Shown: piece by piece, positions 42,875 through 52,264 of the stretch
Numbering within the stretch: position 1 is the first letter of the stretch
Layout of the letters: the number at the start of each line of letters is the position of its first letter
Source of the DNA: CAZXYS01 sp964645005
GTDB taxonomy: Bacteria > Bacteroidota > Ignavibacteria > Kapaibacteriales > UBA2268
Direction of reading: 5' to 3'
Assembly (NCBI GenBank): GCA_964645005.1
Contig: CAZXYS010000005.1
Coordinates: forward strand, 1-64,000
DNA: 64,000 nucleotides
Translations under genes and position numbers: made by a program
Notes under the pieces: generated by a model
What the model was told of the DNA's origin: nothing
Database searches by the model: none
The model's input: only the letters and a program-made list of their open reading frames with translations

Positions 42875-45115
42875 ATGACACGATTTCTTAAGAAAAATCA
42901 AATCATCATCTTCGCAGTAAGTATTTTTATTCTGTTAAGCGGCTGCCACAGGTGGGATAATTTTACCACCTACTTCAATACCTATTATAATATGAACAGA
43001 ATAATGGAAGAATGCGAAGATGAATTTGCATACCAGGAAGAGAAGAAACGCGAAACACCCAGCGTATATGTCCCAAAGCCGGTAATTTTCATTCCTTCAT
43101 CGGATGTGTCCGGTCCGCCGCCGTTCATGAAGGATTTCATGATCTCCCAGAGGCAGCTTCAACCAGTGAAAACAAAGCTTGACTCAGTTTTTATCAAAGG
43201 CTCCAAGATAATCGCTCACCATCCTAACAGCGATTACATTGAAGGCACGCTTTTCCACATGGCTCATGCCTATTTCTACCGAAGCGAATGGCTGCCGTCA
43301 CAGATAAAATGCAGCGAACTGCTCGATAAATACCCGAAAGGCGAATTCGCGCCGGATGCGCAATTCCTTCTGGCAAAGAACTACCTTGTACAGCGCAAAT
43401 TCGAAGCAGGCAAACGAGCTCTTTCGCGCTGCGTGGACGTTAGCTGGCTGAATGAGAGGTATGATATTCTCTCGGAAGCTTTCCGGCTTGAAGCTGAACT
43501 GGCACTCTACCAGAATGACGAAGAGGGCGCACTTCTCCCCTATCGTCAGGCTATTGCCCAGGTCGATAACGCTAAATTACGCGCCAAGTGGCAGGTTGAA
43601 CTGGCAGCGTTGCTTTTCCGTATGAGAAAATTCGAGATGGCTGAGGAACAATTCGCAAAGGTACATAGATTCAGACCTGATTACAAAGATTTCTTCGAGG
43701 CGAAGCTCTACCGCGCATCATGTCTGACAAGAATGGAAAAATACGACGAATCCGAAGAAATTCTGGAAGATCTCGAAAGCGACGGAAAATTCGAAGAGTG
43801 GATCCCTTATGTATTCGCCGAAAGAATGAATATGCTCCGCGTAAAAGAAAATTACGACGAATTGCCGAAAGCTGAAAATTTCGCTGATTCGGCTTATGTC
43901 GGTAATCCGGCAATCGCCTCACAGTATTTTGAAATCGGAATGGATTATTTCCAGGATTCTGATTACAAAAAAGCACGAACTTATTTCGCCAGATCAAAAG
44001 GTGTTCGCAGTCCTGTGTTTGAAACTGCCCAGCGTATGTACGACCTCATGAACAAATGGGAGATAGCCAGAACCAACTCCCTGCCGGGATTGCAGAAATT
44101 TGAGAGCGGCGAGGAAATGGGCGATACCACGAGAATGGATCTTGCTGTTCAGCTTTTTGAACTCGGCAGAATACATGAAAGAATTGGAAATAAGGACTCT
44201 GCAAGAATCTTTTACGGTCATGCAGTAGAGGTCAATCCGGATAAATTCAAGGATGAAGCCAGATATCTCCATGCCTATTCAAGAAGCCTGAAAAAAGCCG
44301 ATCCTTACAAATCCGATTCGCTAATGGTCCACCTTATCGAAAATTATCCTCTTACTCCCTACGGCGAAGACGCCATGGAACAGAAGGGCTACACGGATAA
44401 TTTCGTGATAGATACGGTAGTTGAGCTTTACAATTCCGGCATTAAATTAAGGAAATTCGGTGATTACAGCTTTGCTGCCAAGCAGCTCAACAAAGTCCAC
44501 GAAGATTATCCCGAATCGGAATATGCACCAAAGGCTCTTTATTTTCTGGGCTGGATGTACGAAAAAGATCTCTATGATATTGACAGTGCTCTGCATTATT
44601 ATAAAATACTAATAGATAAATATCCAAACAGCGATTATACGCAGGATGTTAAGTTGAGCGTGGATTACCTTATAGCTCTGCGCAGCGGCAAACCAATCCC
44701 GGATTCACTCAGACAGAGGCAGGTTCAGGATTACAGAGCAAAGGAATTTAAACCGCTCGAACTCGACAAAGAGATTGAAAAGAGACTTGAAGAAAATAAA
44801 GATATGGAGGAAAGCGCCTCACCATGGGACATGCTAAAGAATCCCAAGAAAATACTTGAGCAGGGAGTGGAGAAATCCAAGGAAATGTTCCAGGAGAAAA
44901 AGGATATGTTCGAAGAAAAGAAAAAGGAACTCGAGGAGAAAAAGAAAGAACTCGAAGAGAAAAAAGAGATGTTAACTGATCCAAAGAAATTAATAAAGGA
45001 TAATCTCCCAGGCTCTGATAAAGATGAAAAAGATGAAAAGGGTAAAGAAGGAAAAGATATTAAAGATGAGAAAAAACAAGAGAATAAACCGGATACGACC
45101 GGTACTGAAAAATAA
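42875..45115 (+). CDS. TPR-repeat lipoprotein, PorW/SprE-like candidate
   Basis: A 746-residue lipoprotein. The lipobox LLSGC lies at about residues 20-24, and the lipidated Cys is followed by HRWDNFTTYFNTYYNMN. Most of the protein is TPR and Sel1-like helical repeats (about 100-600, for example YAPKALYFLGWMYEKDLYDIDSALHYY). The last about 120 residues are Lys/Glu-rich coiled coil. The C-lead with NTYYN resembles the T9SS component PorW/SprE, which would fit the T9SS-sorted proteins in this window. BamD-type roles are also possible. It lies upstream of a two-component pair. Confidence 0.75.
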   Translation: MTRFLKKNQIIIFAVSIFILLSGCHRWDNFTTYFNTYYNMNRIMEECEDEFAYQEEKKRETPSVYVPKPVIFIPSSDVSGPPPFMKDFMISQRQLQPVKTKLDSVFIKGSKIIAHHPNSDYIEGTLFHMAHAYFYRSEWLPSQIKCSELLDKYPKGEFAPDAQFLLAKNYLVQRKFEAGKRALSRCVDVSWLNERYDILSEAFRLEAELALYQNDEEGALLPYRQAIAQVDNAKLRAKWQVELAALLFRMRKFEMAEEQFAKVHRFRPDYKDFFEAKLYRASCLTRMEKYDESEEILEDLESDGKFEEWIPYVFAERMNMLRVKENYDELPKAENFADSAYVGNPAIASQYFEIGMDYFQDSDYKKARTYFARSKGVRSPVFETAQRMYDLMNKWEIARTNSLPGLQKFESGEEMGDTTRMDLAVQLFELGRIHERIGNKDSARIFYGHAVEVNPDKFKDEARYLHAYSRSLKKADPYKSDSLMVHLIENYPLTPYGEDAMEQKGYTDNFVIDTVVELYNSGIKLRKFGDYSFAAKQLNKVHEDYPESEYAPKALYFLGWMYEKDLYDIDSALHYYKILIDKYPNSDYTQDVKLSVDYLIALRSGKPIPDSLRQRQVQDYRAKEFKPLELDKEIEKRLEENKDMEESASPWDMLKNPKKILEQGVEKSKEMFQEKKDMFEEKKKELEEKKKELEEKKEMLTDPKKLIKDNLPGSDKDEKDEKGKEGKDIKDEKKQENKPDTTGTEK

Positions 45116-45194
45116 ATAAATATTCTCGGCGGCTTTTTATTTGCAAATTTTAATCTTATATTAATCTTTGTTTAATTTTAAAAACTAAAAATTT

Positions 45195-46334
45195 ATGATT
45201 TTCGAAGAAAAAGAAACGGTGAGCGATATTACACAAGAATCAACCGCCGATCTGTCTTTTGAAGAATTGCAGGAGAAATACAACCTGCTTGAAAAGCAGC
45301 TTGCCTGGTATAAATCCTTTTTCGATAATGCTACCGATGCGGTATTCATGGTGCAGCCGGATTCCTGGAGCGTCCTCGATGCCAATGAATACGCTGCCAA
45401 TCTTATGGGTATGCCCAAAAATGATCTGATAGGCAAGACTCTGCCGCAATTCAGAAGAATCTTCAAATTGCTCAAAAAATCGAGTTCGCCGATAGTTTTG
45501 AGCGAATTATCACTTGAAACGCCCGATGATGAAAGCCTAATGGTCGAAGTCAGCGCCAGATTCATCGATTACAGCGGACAGAAGCTGATCCAGGCAATTG
45601 CCAGAGACGTCAGCGAACAGCACGCATTGACTGATAAGCTGGTACAGGCGGATAAAATGGTCTTGCTCGGACAATTATCGGCAGGCGTAGCACATGAAAT
45701 AAAGAATCCGCTGGCTGCGGTGAATCTGAACCTGCAGATACTTAAAAGGAAAATCGACGAAAGCAAGCCGGAGACATCGTATATCTCTACGGCTTTACAG
45801 GGGGTGGACAGGATAAGTAAAATTGTCGAGGTGACGCTGAACTTCTCGCGACCGACAAATCCTGACATTCAGAATATGAATTTCAATAAGATCCTGCCCA
45901 ATGTAATTGAACTTGTAACATCAACTCTGAAGCGGAAAGAAATCAAGGTTGAGCTTAATCTCGATGAGAACCTGCTTGATGTTTCCGCTGATAATAAGCA
46001 GATGCAGCAGGTATTCATCAACTTGATCAAAAATGCGGCGGATGCGATAAAGACGAAAGGCAATATAACGCTCAGCACCTACGTTGAAAAAGCGCAGAAG
46101 AAGGGCAGCGGCGAATATGCGGTCGCAGCCATCAAAGATGACGGCTATGGGATACCGCCGGAAGACCTGCAGAAAATTTTCAATCCGTTTTTCACGCGGA
46201 AGCATGACGGAACGGGCTTGGGATTGCCAATCACGCAGAGGATAATGCACCAGCACAATGGCATTATCGATGTGGAAAGCGCTTTAAATAAAGGAACGAC
46301 ATTTTATGTGAAACTACCTGTAGTTATTGAATAA
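45195..46334 (+). CDS. cytosolic PAS-containing sensor histidine kinase
   Basis: A 379-residue kinase with no membrane segment. The PAS domain spans about 40-145 (NATDAVFMVQPDSWSVLDANEYA). The H-box LSAGVAHEIKNPLAAV has the phosphorylated His at 167. The ATPase domain contains NLIKNAADAI, DDGYGIPPE, FNPFFTRKHDGTGLGLPI and GTTFYVKLP. NtrB-like. The response regulator follows after 44 bases, so the pair probably controls sigma-54 promoters in response to a cytosolic signal. Confidence 0.93.
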   Translation: MIFEEKETVSDITQESTADLSFEELQEKYNLLEKQLAWYKSFFDNATDAVFMVQPDSWSVLDANEYAANLMGMPKNDLIGKTLPQFRRIFKLLKKSSSPIVLSELSLETPDDESLMVEVSARFIDYSGQKLIQAIARDVSEQHALTDKLVQADKMVLLGQLSAGVAHEIKNPLAAVNLNLQILKRKIDESKPETSYISTALQGVDRISKIVEVTLNFSRPTNPDIQNMNFNKILPNVIELVTSTLKRKEIKVELNLDENLLDVSADNKQMQQVFINLIKNAADAIKTKGNITLSTYVEKAQKKGSGEYAVAAIKDDGYGIPPEDLQKIFNPFFTRKHDGTGLGLPITQRIMHQHNGIIDVESALNKGTTFYVKLPVVIE

Positions 46335-46378
46335 ATTGAATAAAAACACAGAGATATTAACCATATTTACGGGAATAA

Positions 46379-47800
46379 ATGGCTAAATTAAATTACACAA
46401 TTGTAGTTATCGAAGATGATCCGCTTGTAAACAACACGGTGAAGGACATTCTCGAAGATAAATACCACCGTGTGCTTACCTATACCGACGCCCAGGAAGC
46501 CCAGGAAGACCTGCATATCGTAGGTCCCGATTTGATCCTGCTGGATATTTTCCTCGGGCATTTCAACGGGCTGGATATACTCGAGCATCTCAAAAAGCAG
46601 GGTTACAACATGCCTGTTATCATGATGACGGCATTTTCCGATATAAAAATGGCTGTCAGAGCGATGAAACTCGGCGCCGAGGATTTCATCGTGAAGCCGC
46701 TCGATCTCGAGCAGCTTGAAGTATCGGTGGAAAGGGCTCTGCAGAATTACGACCTGCGGCGGAAAGTTGACATCCTTTCCGAGCAGCTCAAGAAAGACAA
46801 GCCCAGCGAAATAATCGGCGTTTCCGACGGCATCAAAAAAGCTATGGACATGGCGAAGATCGTAGCGCAGGCTGATGACACAACCGCGATAATCCTCGGC
46901 GAATCGGGTACGGGAAAGGAACTGATAGCACGCTTCATCCATGAAAATTCACCCCGTGCAAAGGGACCCTTCGTATCGATAAACTGCGGCGCTATCCCGC
47001 GGGAACTGGCGGAAAATGAGCTTTTCGGCTATGAGCGCGGCGCTTTCACCGGCGCTACCGAGAAAATCAAGCAGGGGCGCTTCGAGCAGGCTCAGCACGG
47101 CACTATCCTCTTCGATGAAGTCGCCGAACTCAGCCAGGAACTTCAAGTGAAGCTGCTGCGCGTGCTGCAGGACAAAAGATTCTACAGACTGGGCGGTTCC
47201 AAAGAAATTGAAGTGGATGTCCGCGTTATCACCTCGACGAACAAGGAACTGGAAAAACTGGTCGAGGAAGGTGAATTCCGTGAAGATCTATTTTACCGCC
47301 TGAATGTGGCAAGGATAGAGCTGCCGCCATTGCGCGAACGCGGCAACGACATTATCACGATAGCTACCCATTTTGTTAATGAATTCAACAGGAAATTCGG
47401 CAAGAATGTCAAGGGATTCTCGCCGGAAGCGGTGGATGTGCTGCTGAATTATTACTGGAAGGGCAACGTCCGCGAGCTGCGGAACTGTATCGAGCGCATC
47501 ATGCTGCTCGAAAATGACGAGATCATTTCCAAGGTATCGCTTGAATTTCTGAAGCCTTCATCCGTTGCAGCATCGGAAAACAATAAGCCGGTGGAACTAA
47601 AGGAGGGTCAGCACTATTTGCGAATCTCGCCGTCAGGCGCTACGATGTCTGACGTTCTGCGCGACTTGATAATCCAAATACTCAAGATCACAGGCGGCAA
47701 CCAGATAAAAGCTGCGAAAATGCTCGGCATATCCCGCGCGAAGCTGCGCTACAGGATTGAGCAGTTGGGAATAACGATTTCGGGGAAGAATATAGCTTAA
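46379..47800 (+). CDS. NtrC-family sigma-54-dependent response regulator
   Basis: A 473-residue regulator. The receiver domain has acidic EDD near residue 12 and phospho-acceptor D56 (LILLDIF). The AAA+ sigma-54 interaction domain has GESGTGKE, the GAFTGA loop that contacts sigma-54, and ILFDEVAEL. The C-terminal Fis-type helix-turn-helix reads GGNQIKAAKMLGISRAKLRYRIEQL. Its targets are not visible by eye: I found no convincing -24/-12 promoter in the nearby intergenic DNA. Confidence 0.95.
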   Translation: MAKLNYTIVVIEDDPLVNNTVKDILEDKYHRVLTYTDAQEAQEDLHIVGPDLILLDIFLGHFNGLDILEHLKKQGYNMPVIMMTAFSDIKMAVRAMKLGAEDFIVKPLDLEQLEVSVERALQNYDLRRKVDILSEQLKKDKPSEIIGVSDGIKKAMDMAKIVAQADDTTAIILGESGTGKELIARFIHENSPRAKGPFVSINCGAIPRELAENELFGYERGAFTGATEKIKQGRFEQAQHGTILFDEVAELSQELQVKLLRVLQDKRFYRLGGSKEIEVDVRVITSTNKELEKLVEEGEFREDLFYRLNVARIELPPLRERGNDIITIATHFVNEFNRKFGKNVKGFSPEAVDVLLNYYWKGNVRELRNCIERIMLLENDEIISKVSLEFLKPSSVAASENNKPVELKEGQHYLRISPSGATMSDVLRDLIIQILKITGGNQIKAAKMLGISRAKLRYRIEQLGITISGKNIA

Positions 47801-47853
47801 CCACCCCTGTATCACCTCCTTAGCAAGGAGGGGAATTAAGAAAAAAACTCGTT

Positions 47854-47897
47854 CCAACGCTCTGGCGTTGGGATGCAATAATAGACGCCCCAGCGTC
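47854..47897. repeat. dispersed double-hairpin repeat family B copy
   Basis: CCAACGC-TCTG-GCGTTGG, 12 bases, GACGC-CCCA-GCGTC. It has the same geometry as 15278-15321. The hairpin CCTCCTT-AGC-AAGGAGG lies just upstream (about 47815). Confidence 0.8.
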
Positions 47898-47935
47898 TTA
47901 AAACAAAACTTTTTCATAAAAGACAAAGAACAACC

Positions 47936-48430
47936 ATGGCAGACGAAGAACAAGACCAAAACAAAAACTCGGAAAATCCATTTGAAGAGGAATTCGACAA
48001 AAGCGACGTGGTAAATCCTGACGACAAAGAACGAGAGGACGATGACAAAAAGCGAAAAGTCGAAACAGATGACATCATAGACTATGATGAGCAAAAGCGC
48101 AAACAAGAGAATTTCAAGGATATATATTCGGAGGCGTCGGAACCTCTCAACGAGGAAAAGCGCCGCCAGGAAAATTTCAACGACTTCCTTGATCTGCCTA
48201 ACATAGCCGGTGCTGCACCCGGCTTATCCGACAGCAAACGCATCCCCAAAGAAAAGCTCAACGAGCGCCATTCCAAAATACGAATCGCCGACGACCCCAA
48301 GCTGCACCGCCACAACGACGAACGCTCGACAGTAATCGTCAACCGCAACGAAAATGACGAAATCGTAAGCATCGAAGTGCTGTGCTCTTGCGGCGAGAAA
48401 ACGGTGATAAAGCTGGAGTATGAAGAATAG
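47936..48430 (+). CDS. acidic, mostly disordered protein with C-terminal Cys pair
   Basis: A 164-residue protein, not recognised. The first about 115 residues are charged and low complexity (Asp/Glu/Lys/Asn). The last about 35 residues are ordered and read STVIVNRNENDEIVSIEVLCSCGEKTVIKLEYEE, with a CSC pair that may bind metal. It follows the NtrC-type gene by 135 bases across a family B repeat. Confidence 0.65.
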   Translation: MADEEQDQNKNSENPFEEEFDKSDVVNPDDKEREDDDKKRKVETDDIIDYDEQKRKQENFKDIYSEASEPLNEEKRRQENFNDFLDLPNIAGAAPGLSDSKRIPKEKLNERHSKIRIADDPKLHRHNDERSTVIVNRNENDEIVSIEVLCSCGEKTVIKLEYEE

Positions 48431-48572
48431 AGGGTTACAGGCTGCTGGCTACAGGTTACTGGCAAAAGACTGTTTTAATACCCGATTCAGTCGTATATCA
48501 CATCTAAAGAGAAAGGTTCCCGTAGGGATTAAACGATGAAGAAAACTATCTTATCAAGCGAACTGAGTTATG

Positions 48573-48932
48573 TTAGTTTGAGATACGATCTCTTACAAAT
48601 TTCATAAAAGCATGGAACGCCTGTGGAATTTCTTGAGGAAATGGAGATTTAATAACATTTTCCTGGCTGCCATAATGAAAATGAAAAGGATATGTTTCAA
48701 CATTCTGCCATTTGATATCGGGAAAATTGTCGTACCGGAATAATTCATTGTTGTCATTTTTTGTCTCCCAATGAAAACCAAATTTACCAGGTATTTTAGA
48801 AGATAAATTTATATCTATAAAGCTATCGTTTATCAGAATCAATCGCAGCTTGAAATTTATTATCTGTGCGGATTTAATAATATCAAAATAATGTATTTCG
48901 GCTAAATGTTTTAAATCCCCTATACTTGTCAT
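48573..48932 (-). CDS. TumE-like (DUF6516) toxin
   Basis: A 119-residue protein with the DUF6516/TumE layout: HYFDIIKSAQIIN near residue 14, FKLRLILINDSFIDI, FHWETKNDNNELFRYDNFPD near 54 and PFHFHYGSQENV near 81. Family members are toxins paired with small antitoxins. The start overlaps the antitoxin-like gene stop by 4 bases (ATGA), a typical toxin-antitoxin arrangement. The molecular target is not shown by the sequence. Confidence 0.72.
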   Translation of the reverse strand: MTSIGDLKHLAEIHYFDIIKSAQIINFKLRLILINDSFIDINLSSKIPGKFGFHWETKNDNNELFRYDNFPDIKWQNVETYPFHFHYGSQENVIKSPFPQEIPQAFHAFMKFVRDRISN

Positions 48933-49207
48933 ACTAATTCTTTGAGGGATTTTATGATATTTTCTCGGCGGGCTGTTAGATTGTCGAGAAGGAAAAAGTC
49001 TTCATAGCCTTCGGTTTCGGAAATTTCACCGGCTTCGACTTTTGTTAAAAATTCATTTACGTCTTCAATACCGTATTTTGAAGCTAATTTATATATTTCA
49101 ATATCGACTGCCTTTAATTCATTTTCAAGGTATGCTTTAATACCCTGATGTATCAATTCATTGCTGTCGATATTCAGTTTATTCGCTATGTTCTCAACTA
49201 TAGTCAT
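48929..49207 (-). CDS. antitoxin partner of the TumE-like toxin
   Basis: A 92-residue protein from ATG 49207 (an ATG at 49234 gives 9 extra residues, MVRKCIRNE). Helical throughout: MTIVENIANKLNIDSNELIHQ, then YKLASKYGIEDVNEFL and EAGEISETEGYEDF. Its twin without a toxin is at 16877-17167. By position and coupling it is the antitoxin. An N-terminal DNA-binding helix-turn-helix is possible but not certain. Confidence 0.7.
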   Translation of the reverse strand: MTIVENIANKLNIDSNELIHQGIKAYLENELKAVDIEIYKLASKYGIEDVNEFLTKVEAGEISETEGYEDFFLLDNLTARRENIIKSLKELV

Positions 49208-49580
49208 TTCATTCCTTATACATTTTCTTACCAAAACGTCGTATAAATAAAATTATTGAATGGATTTGGGATTCGTCAGTTATAACAACCGACGGAACCA
49301 GGCATGAATAATGAGTTCTAATTTTTAAGTTGTACGTTTAAATCCTACGGATTAGTATTGTCAAAGATAAGGCGCATTTCCGCTAACGTTTAAATCCTAA
49401 CGGATTTCATTGTCTGAACCGCAGATTTTCACAGATTATTCATGATTACACAGATTTAAAAACGATTATATTGGTTTTCCCAGATAGGTATTAATTTGTG
49501 CTAATCTTTCTTCAATTTTAAATTTAGAACTTAAAACTTAAAATTCTTAAACCTGCAGCCAGTAACCTGCAGCAATAAAA
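49208..49580. repeat. repeat-rich intergenic region
   Basis: No gene is seen in these 373 bases. It holds paired short repeats (GTTTAAATCCTACGGATT and GTTTAAATCCTAACGGATT), an AACCGCAGATTTTCACAGATT-type element, a reverse family F copy (49516-49545) and a CCTGCAGCCAGTAACCTGCAG element. The last has a reverse partner at 48434-48463. Confidence 0.6.
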
Positions 49581-49892
49581 TCAATACTCTATCTGCGTAT
49601 GAAGCGAGATCTCTTCGAGGACGGCGCTGACCTTGATGCACTCATGCATCTCGCCGTCGTAAACGCAGGCTTTGCCCTTGTTGTGGACTTCCCAAGTGAG
49701 AGCTTCGGCGCGCTCTCTGTTGCAATTCGTAGCTTTTATGATCTGGTCTATAACCTCGTCGAATGTGTGCCACTCGTCGTTGAACAATATGACTTTCGCA
49801 GCCGTCGTAGTGTCGTCAACAGTCCCTGCGTCGGGCTGTTCGATCTCGTCCGGCTTCGCCATCAATGATAATTTGTACTTTGTCTTCGTCAT
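49581..49892 (-). CDS. clpS: ClpS, adaptor of the ClpAP protease (N-end rule)
   Basis: Hands substrates with destabilising N-terminal residues to ClpA/ClpC. From ATG 49892, 103 residues: the disordered acidic start is followed by KVILFNDEWHTFDEVIDQII near 35-55, which covers the N-degron pocket, then AEALTWEVHNKGKACVYDG. The long upstream in-frame extension (to 50021) is Lys/Asn/Phe-rich with no conserved features and is not accepted as coding. A start at the second ATG (MAKPDE) is also possible. No clpA is nearby. Confidence 0.88.
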   Translation of the reverse strand: MTKTKYKLSLMAKPDEIEQPDAGTVDDTTTAAKVILFNDEWHTFDEVIDQIIKATNCNRERAEALTWEVHNKGKACVYDGEMHECIKVSAVLEEISLHTQIEY

Positions 49893-50227
49893 TTTTTGCT
49901 TATTCAAATTGAACAAACAATTTTTGTCAAAATATAACAGTTTTTTCTTTTTTTCCAAATTGAATATGAATTTTGTTAATAAAAAAGGAATTTTTTTGAT
50001 TTTATTTTGCATAAATCGCATTAAAAATCAGATTATTGTTTAATTTTTCTTGAAATACAGATTTTAAACTTAGTTATCATTTTCGTTGTTTAATCGGACT
50101 ATGTTTTGTAATTTACCAAATTATCAATTGCAAGAATCGAACATTTGCTTGCTCTTCTTGCACTGAACATAGATGTAACGATGTAAAGTTAAATTGAAAG
50201 TTAAGTCAATACCGGCAGGGAAAGAAC
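49893..50227. other. AT-rich intergenic region between divergent clpS and nuoL
   Basis: 335 bases with no gene. TATGTTTTG near 50100 is a near match to a -7 element for nuoL (one extra T). On the minus strand there is no clear clpS promoter. Confidence 0.35.
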
Positions 50228-52201
50228 ATGCACGAATTGATACCTTTAGTTCCAGCGTTACCGCTGCTAACATTTTTGATAATTGGAATCTTTGGCAAGT
50301 ACCTTAAAAGTGAAGCTCTAATCGGAACCCTGGCAAGCCTGTCAGTGTTCGGCTCGCTTGTTATTTCAGGAATTATTTTCTACGGCATGACCGGCAGCCC
50401 GCCGGAAGAACCTATCATCGTACCGGTTTACGAATGGATCGCCGCCGGTAACTTCAGCATTAACATCTCTTATCAGGTCGATCAGCTGTCGATATTATTC
50501 TCGCTGATCGTCACGGGTGTGGGGTTTCTCATCCATGTCTATTCTATCGGTTACATGCACGGCGACAGAAGCTTCTACCGCTTCTTCGCTTATATGAACC
50601 TGTTCATTTTCATGATGCTGAATCTGGTGCTTGCAAGCAATTACTTGCTGACCTTCCTCGGCTGGGAAGGCGTCGGGCTGTGTTCTTATCTCTTGATCGG
50701 TTTCTGGTATGATAAAAAATTCGAAGGCACAAGGATCACGTGGACCGGCGACGCCGGCAATAAAGCCTTCATAGTCAACAGGATAGGCGACTTCGGCTTC
50801 ATAATTGCCATGTTTCTTATTTATGTGAATTTCAATTCGCTGGAATACACTAAAGTTATAGATATCCTTGCTGCGAATCCCGAAGTTTTCGCAGGCACCG
50901 GACTATTAACTGCCATAACAATTCTTCTCTTTTTAGGATGCACCGGTAAATCGGCGCAAATTCCACTGGCAGTCTGGCTGCCTGACGCGATGGCTGGTCC
51001 TACGCCGGTATCCGCGCTAATCCACGCTGCGACTATGGTTACGGCGGGGGTTTTCCTCTTGGCGAGGAATTCCGTGCTGTATGCTTTATCGCCCGATGCG
51101 ATGGCGGTAGTTGCTGTCATAGGCGTTGCGACGGCATTCACGGCAGCATCCATAGGCATTGTCCAGAATGATTTCAAAAAAGTTTTGGCTTATTCGACGG
51201 TCAGCCAGCTTGGATTTATGTTCATAGCGCTTGGGGTCGGCGCTTTCACGGCTGGCATATTCCACGTCATGACTCATGCATTTTTCAAGGGATTGCTCTT
51301 TCTGGGGTCAGGGTCTGTGATCCACGCGATGAATGATCTACAGGACATAAAGCAGATGGGCGGCTTGAAGAAATACATGCCCACGACTTACTGGACATTC
51401 CTTGTGGCGACGCTCGCGATTGCGGGGATACCGTTCTTCGCGGGCTTTTTCTCGAAGGACGAAATCCTCTGGTATGCTTTTAGTCAGGGCAACTGGGTAT
51501 TATGGCTGTTCGGCACAATAGCCGCCCTGTTTACGGCATTCTACATGTACCGGCTGGTTATGCTCGTTTTCAACGGTAAGGAAAGATTCGACCATAACCA
51601 ATATCACCCGCACGAATCGCCGAAAACAATGACTATTCCGCTGCAAATACTTGCGGTATTGTCGGCTTTCGGCGGATTCCTTGGTATTCCTTATGTGCTC
51701 GGCTTCTGGTTCAGCGGCAAGCCAAATCTTATTGAGAACTGGCTGCACCCGATTTTCGCCGATGCGCATTCCATCTTGCACCACGCCCACGGACACGACA
51801 TACATACCATAGAATATGTCCTCATGCTCGTTTCGGTGGCTGTGGCTGTGACGGGAATTACGCTTGCGGCGCGCTGGTACAGGGATCCGGAATGGTCAGC
51901 GCCGCGGGCTCTGGCTGCTAAGCTAAGAAGTGTCTATGTATTATTGTGGAGGAAATATTTCCTCGACGAATTTTATCACAAAGTAATAGTAGATCCGATA
52001 GTCGGCGGTTCGCAGGCATTCTTATGGCTGGTGGTCGATAATAATTTCATCGACGGCATAGTCAACGGCTCGGCTAAACTCATCGGCGGCATTGGACAAG
52101 TATTGAGAAGGATCCAGTCAGGTATAGCGCAGAATTACGCATTCATAATGATGCTGGGCATTCTCGTTATCCTGACGGTTATGATCTGGACAGCTATTTG
52201 A
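50228..52201 (+). CDS. nuoL: NADH-quinone oxidoreductase subunit L
   Basis: The largest membrane subunit of complex I, 657 residues with about 16 membrane segments. Family blocks: VDQLSILFSLIVTGVGFLIHVYSIGYMHGD, LTFLGWEGVGLCSYLLIGFW, and WLPDAMAGPTPVSALIHAATMVTAGV with the functional Lys/His. A C-terminal lateral helix and extra segments follow (LLWRKYFLDEFYHKVIVDP). First of nuoLMN. GCAGGGA is near the start. The other nuo genes are not in this window, so either the cluster is split or the rest lies elsewhere. Confidence 0.96.
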   Translation: MHELIPLVPALPLLTFLIIGIFGKYLKSEALIGTLASLSVFGSLVISGIIFYGMTGSPPEEPIIVPVYEWIAAGNFSINISYQVDQLSILFSLIVTGVGFLIHVYSIGYMHGDRSFYRFFAYMNLFIFMMLNLVLASNYLLTFLGWEGVGLCSYLLIGFWYDKKFEGTRITWTGDAGNKAFIVNRIGDFGFIIAMFLIYVNFNSLEYTKVIDILAANPEVFAGTGLLTAITILLFLGCTGKSAQIPLAVWLPDAMAGPTPVSALIHAATMVTAGVFLLARNSVLYALSPDAMAVVAVIGVATAFTAASIGIVQNDFKKVLAYSTVSQLGFMFIALGVGAFTAGIFHVMTHAFFKGLLFLGSGSVIHAMNDLQDIKQMGGLKKYMPTTYWTFLVATLAIAGIPFFAGFFSKDEILWYAFSQGNWVLWLFGTIAALFTAFYMYRLVMLVFNGKERFDHNQYHPHESPKTMTIPLQILAVLSAFGGFLGIPYVLGFWFSGKPNLIENWLHPIFADAHSILHHAHGHDIHTIEYVLMLVSVAVAVTGITLAARWYRDPEWSAPRALAAKLRSVYVLLWRKYFLDEFYHKVIVDPIVGGSQAFLWLVVDNNFIDGIVNGSAKLIGGIGQVLRRIQSGIAQNYAFIMMLGILVILTVMIWTAI

Positions 52202-52264
52202 CATAAATTGACGTTCCCGGGGGGACTTAAAAATTTTGTGTGACAAGTAATCGAAGACAGGTAT

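Noticed and set aside
46379..48430. Sigma-54 promoter of the NtrC regulon
   Set aside because: No TGGCAC-N5-TTGC match could be identified by eye in the intergenic DNA nearby.
49893..50021. N-terminal extension of ClpS
   Set aside because: The added Lys/Asn/Phe-rich residues match nothing in ClpS, and the usual length is reached from ATG 49892.
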